Positions 14,152 through 16,394 of a stretch of DNA of 16,394 nucleotides are shown here, one piece after another. How positions within the stretch are numbered: position 1 is the first letter of the stretch; each line of letters starts with the position of its first letter. Origin of the DNA: Bacillus sp. ISL-7 (lineage in GTDB: Bacteria; Bacillota; Bacilli; Bacillales_B; DSM-18226); assembly GCF_018613065.1 (NCBI RefSeq), contig NZ_JAGGQW010000061.1, positions 1 through 16,394 of the forward strand. The letters run 5' to 3'. A program made the translations under genes and the position numbers. The notes under the pieces are model-generated. The model did no database searches. It was not told where the DNA came from and was given only the letters and a program-made list of their open reading frames with translations.

Positions 14152-14211
14152 GTTAATTTTTCCATGAAATTCCTCCTTCTTTATTATTTACACTATTGGT
14201 TCAGTTTATAA

Positions 14212-15171
14212 TTATTTAATTGACCTACTAGTTAATGGTGGTTCATTAAACCAACCTTTTTTAACCAATAGTTTAAACCCTTTTTCTGAAAAACTTTGGA
14301 CCTGTTCCATTAATTCACTTAGTATTTTGACATGATTCTTCTTATAACTAGATACAGCAGCGTTTTGTAAATTTATTATTCCAATAGGATTTAAAAACAT
14401 TATTAGGTTCGTCATTAACTTATCTGAAAATGGAGATTCATGGACCCTATGAACGAAGCTCTCTAGTCCAGTTGTAGTACTAACTCCGTTTTCCCTGAAA
14501 ATATCCGATAAAGTAGCAGCTTGATGAAATGCCAATTTCTTGCCATCATTAAATAATTGCTTTGACTCTTCATCTTTTACAACATCAGCAAAAGCAGCGC
14601 ATAGAGCAACACCAACATTATTGCATTGAAGTGCACTGTACATATGTCCCAATTCTACCGCATTAAGTGGTCTCAATTGTGTAGATAAAACCTTAAACAG
14701 TTTACTCTCTCTTTCATGTGCTTTCATGTATAAAAATGGACTGTTTTGTAACAAGTTCTTTTCTTTTAATAAAACTAAGAGAGATTCATCAATTTGAATA
14801 ATCTTAGTGAGGACTTCACTAAAGAATTTCTTTACATTCATATCCGCTAGTTCTGAATATTGAGAAGCGAGGACCCGCATCCCATTTCCGGTAATATGCT
14901 TAAGAATTTCAATGATTAATTGATCAGTAAAAAGCTTTACTGAGGAGTTATATAAATCAACTTCACTGAAAAATGGCGTTTCATTATAACCGCTGTCATT
15001 TAATATCTTTGTAGCCTCTTTTTCTTGAAATGTAGATAATGAATTGATTTCATCTAGAACACTTCTCAAATCTTTATCCTCAGCAGTGTCAATAAGATTC
15101 TTTAAAATAATATTAACCATATTCGAACTTGATTGTAGATACCAAAGAAAGCCGAACTCATTTACGTTCAT
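14212..15171 (-). CDS. DUF3231 family protein
   Basis: A 319-residue protein built of two similar helical halves. The second half, RPLNAVELGHMYSALQCNNV, then SPFSDKLMTNLIMFLNPIGI and ending KGWFNEPP, matches DUF3231, a Bacillaceae family of doubled ferritin-like/CotF-like four-helix bundles. The first half (FGFLWYLQSSSNMVNIILKN, FFSEVDLYNSSVKLFTDQLI, LLKEKNLLQNSPFLY) shows the same order. The function is unknown; many members accompany spore genes. There is no signal peptide. ATG 15171 is preceded by AAGGAG at 8 nt. A sigma-G-like promoter lies 35 nt upstream, suggesting forespore expression. The gerA-like pseudogene starts 46 nt after the stop, so the two formed an operon before the TnpB element landed. 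The reading frame is intact. Confidence 0.85.
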   Translation of the reverse strand: MNVNEFGFLWYLQSSSNMVNIILKNLIDTAEDKDLRSVLDEINSLSTFQEKEATKILNDSGYNETPFFSEVDLYNSSVKLFTDQLIIEILKHITGNGMRVLASQYSELADMNVKKFFSEVLTKIIQIDESLLVLLKEKNLLQNSPFLYMKAHERESKLFKVLSTQLRPLNAVELGHMYSALQCNNVGVALCAAFADVVKDEESKQLFNDGKKLAFHQAATLSDIFRENGVSTTTGLESFVHRVHESPFSDKLMTNLIMFLNPIGIINLQNAAVSSYKKNHVKILSELMEQVQSFSEKGFKLLVKKGWFNEPPLTSRSIK

Positions 15172-15205
15172 ACAAAAGGCTCCTTCATTATTTATTTTCT
15201 CTTAT

Positions 15206-15235
15206 TAGAATGACAAAAATATTGGTAATTATTCA
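15206..15235 (-). promoter_or_regulatory. Sigma-G-like promoter of the DUF3231-gerA operon
   Basis: On the minus strand TGAATA (15235-15230), a 17-nt spacer, then CATTCTA (15212-15206). The sigma-G consensus is TGAATA - N17/18 - CATACTA, so only one position differs. The start of transcription would lie near 15199, leaving a 28-nt leader with the ribosome site. Confidence 0.7.
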
Positions 15236-15300
15236 GGGTATATTTCTAATTAATACATTTAGTCTCAATCTCAAACTTTATTAATTATTGTAATTTATAT

Positions 15301-15341
15301 AATTTAATTAGAGTTTCTGTTAAAAGAATACTAATTAAATT
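15301..15341. repeat. 11-bp AT-rich inverted repeat
   Basis: AATTTAATTAG (15301-15311) and CTAATTAAATT (15331-15341), 19-nt spacer, just after the stop of the membrane protein gene at 15368. It may be a weak transcription end, though it has no T-run. Confidence 0.35.
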
Positions 15342-15367
15342 CACTGGCTCTCAGGTTTCTCAATAGC

Positions 15368-15811
15368 TTATTTAATGATTTTCATTAGTAAATGGCCTAT
15401 CCAAATTCCTGGTATCACGCACAAAATTGGTAACCATATTGGGCCAAATAAAAATCCGAATATCTTGAAAGTTGATGAATATATACACCCCACTGTTACA
15501 AAGAAAGCACAAAAAACGAATGGTAAATAAGAATATTTTCTATTTCCTCCACCAGCATCTTTATAAGCATCCCACATAGCAAAAAAGTATAAACAAGGGT
15601 AAAACATTAGCCATAAGTAATCAGTTTGAGCAATGGCTTTTTCGATTTCTCCATGAAAACTAGAAATTATAACAACATTAAAATTTGCATTTACATTTAT
15701 AAGGAATTCTAAAAATACAAAAACAATACCTTTTATTAGTTTGCCATTTAAAAATTGACCAAAGCCAGGAAGAGCAATACTCCATAGTAATACTTCTTTT
15801 GAGTTAGTCAC
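15368..15811 (-). CDS. Small polytopic membrane protein (147 aa)
   Basis: Four hydrophobic segments are visible: about residues 7-20 with LLWSIALPGFGQFLNGKLIK and the following helix GIVFVFLEFLIN, 65-81 (YLWLMFYPCLYFFAMWDAY), 93-113 (YLPFVFCAFFVTVGCIY) and 117-145. The N-terminal PGFGQFLNGK resembles the PGxGQxYxGK motif of small TM2/DUF5683-like membrane proteins, whose function is unknown. The start is GTG at 15811, with AAGGAG 10 nt upstream and homology-like sequence starting at once; no ATG fits better. It is transcribed in the same direction as the DUF3231 gene but separated by 196 nt and that gene's own promoter. It probably has its own sigma-A promoter. Confidence 0.7.
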   Translation of the reverse strand: MTNSKEVLLWSIALPGFGQFLNGKLIKGIVFVFLEFLINVNANFNVVIISSFHGEIEKAIAQTDYLWLMFYPCLYFFAMWDAYKDAGGGNRKYSYLPFVFCAFFVTVGCIYSSTFKIFGFLFGPIWLPILCVIPGIWIGHLLMKIIK

Positions 15812-15836
15812 CTAATTCAAACTCCTTACCAAGTTT

Positions 15837-15864
15837 CTTATAGTGTGATTATGTCAATTGTAAA
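15837..15864 (-). promoter_or_regulatory. Possible sigma-A promoter of the 147-aa membrane protein gene
   Basis: On the minus strand TTTACA (15864-15859), 16-nt spacer, TATAAG (15842-15837); each hexamer differs from consensus at one base. The leader would be only about 20 nt, so the call is tentative. Confidence 0.45.
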
Positions 15865-16025
15865 AAAGGCAATCGCACTAATCATTATTCATTAAAAACT
15901 TAATTAGTTTTTTATTTTGGAAATAAAATTTAACATTACACCAACGTAACTTTAGAATGTCCTGCTTAACATAAAAAATGTGATGAAAAGTACAGTGATG
16001 GCATTTCATTTCTAAATATTAATAA

Positions 16026-16250
16026 ACAGAGATATCCAATAAAAAGACGTGCTTCTATCAACTGTTTTTCCTCATTATAGATGAAGTTCTTGTCTCCATC
16101 GCTAGTGAGGATACCGTTCTGGTCATCCGTTTATGCCTAACACAATACCTGACTAATTTAGGAGTATTTGATATTGATAAAACTATTTTAAAAGGATTGC
16201 ATTTTTACACCCTTAATGGAAATCAGGTATATAACTGGCCAATAGTTTAA
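16026..16250 (+). pseudogene. 3' coding remnant without start codon
   Basis: The frame ending at TAA 16248-16250 reads ...DEVLVSIASEDTVLVIRLCL, then TQYLTNLGVFDIDKTILKGL and HFYTLNGNQVYNWPIV. It looks like real protein, with an alternating hydrophobic and polar pattern and helix-strand order. There is no ATG/GTG/TTG with a ribosome site between the preceding in-frame stop (about 16025) and the body. It may be the tail of a gene whose 5' part was deleted. The family is not recognised. Bases 15865-16025 hold nothing identifiable. Confidence 0.4.
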
Positions 16251-16324
16251 GGAGTGAACCCACGTTCTATTTGTTCGTAGACCTTCGTAGATTTAAATGA
16301 ATATAACGAATTGGAGGAGAATAT

Positions 16325-16394
16325 ATGCGAGCAATTGAGTACACAAAATACGGACCCCCCGACGTTCTTCAAGAGGGCACTGAAAAAGTCCCTT
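16325..16394 (+). CDS. Medium-chain dehydrogenase/quinone oxidoreductase, N-terminus (partial)
   Basis: The ATG at 16325 follows GGAGGAG at good spacing and opens MRAIEYTKYGPPDVLQEGTE, the classic first strand of zinc-independent MDR proteins (NADPH:quinone oxidoreductase / alcohol dehydrogenase catalytic domain, 'MKAIxYxKYGxPDVLxL'). The window ends after about 23 codons, so cofactor and zinc motifs cannot be seen and the subgroup cannot be told. Confidence 0.8.
   Translation, partial: MRAIEYTKYGPPDVLQEGTEKVP

Larger units (their letters stand above)
11928..14165 (-). pseudogene. GerA-family spore germination protein, split and decayed
   Basis: The gene starts with ATG at 14165 behind AGGAGG: MEKLTDSIEQN, then the TnpB element (12377-14131). 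It resumes in frame as YKFFHDKLTNCEDIEF, then TAA (12327-12329). A shifted frame continues KGKQIIFIYCENILDETNII, a TGA, NYPHGNDDVDITVLENVFPT, a frameshift at the A8/T8 run (12151-12158), and DKIEDILSYLLYG. After an apparent internal deletion comes LQASEDYYERFWLGVTLRAV followed by RFFTLLIALLLP, ending at 11928. The ASEDYYERFW...R..RF..LLIALLLP block is diagnostic of GerA-type (GerAA/GerBA/GerKA) germinant receptor subunits just before their first membrane helices. The 3' half (membrane domain) is missing, cut by the stretch at 11698-11927. It lay 46 nt downstream of the DUF3231 gene, probably in the same operon. Confidence 0.8.

Overview
The window is AT-rich DNA from a low-GC, Gram-positive, endospore-forming bacterium, most likely Bacillaceae. 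Three things point there: a complete dlt (teichoic acid D-alanylation) operon, a GerA-type spore germination gene (now wrecked) next to a DUF3231 gene with a good sigma-G-like promoter, and AGGAGG-type ribosome binding sites throughout. The window mixes intact core genes with a strongly decayed, transposon-riddled stretch.

Layout. 1-446: the end of a group II intron reverse transcriptase fragment joined abruptly to the 3' part of a small membrane protein gene. 447-900: terminator, short dispersed repeats and a dead coding remnant. 902-1513 (minus): a secreted protein of unknown function. 1872-2906 (plus): a sulfotransferase-like protein and a 50-residue membrane peptide. 3183-7440 (minus): dltX-dltA-dltB-dltC-dltD, tightly packed (4-nt and 1-nt overlaps, gaps of 10 and 17 nt) and closed by a 16-bp perfect terminator stem. 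DltA activates D-alanine and loads it on DltC; DltB, DltD and the small DltX move it across the membrane to teichoic acids. 7573-7812 (plus): a tatA-like gene whose start region carries an in-frame TAA. 8398-9732 (plus): a membrane protein with a 9-bp tandem repeat, a 40-residue membrane peptide, and a YcgL-type nucleotidyltransferase translationally coupled to it.

9883-14165 is a graveyard: a 104-nt imperfect palindrome, the 3' piece of a methyltransferase gene abutting an N-terminally truncated IS110-family transposase with a nonsense codon, a 60-nt hairpin, an IS21-like end, an IS3-family transposase fragment, a structured non-coding stretch, and a GerA-family pseudogene split by a 1755-bp IS605/IS1341-type TnpB element. 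Removing the element (12377-14131) rejoins the GerA reading frame exactly. This fixes the element ends, the TTTAT target-adjacent motif and the predicted guide of its omega RNA. The guide would match the uninserted gerA-like allele.

14212-15171 (minus) is an intact DUF3231 protein in the same operon as the broken gerA-like gene, behind a sigma-G-like promoter. 15368-15811 (minus) is a small polytopic membrane protein. After a promoterless coding remnant, the window ends in the first codons of a medium-chain dehydrogenase/quinone oxidoreductase gene (from 16325, plus).
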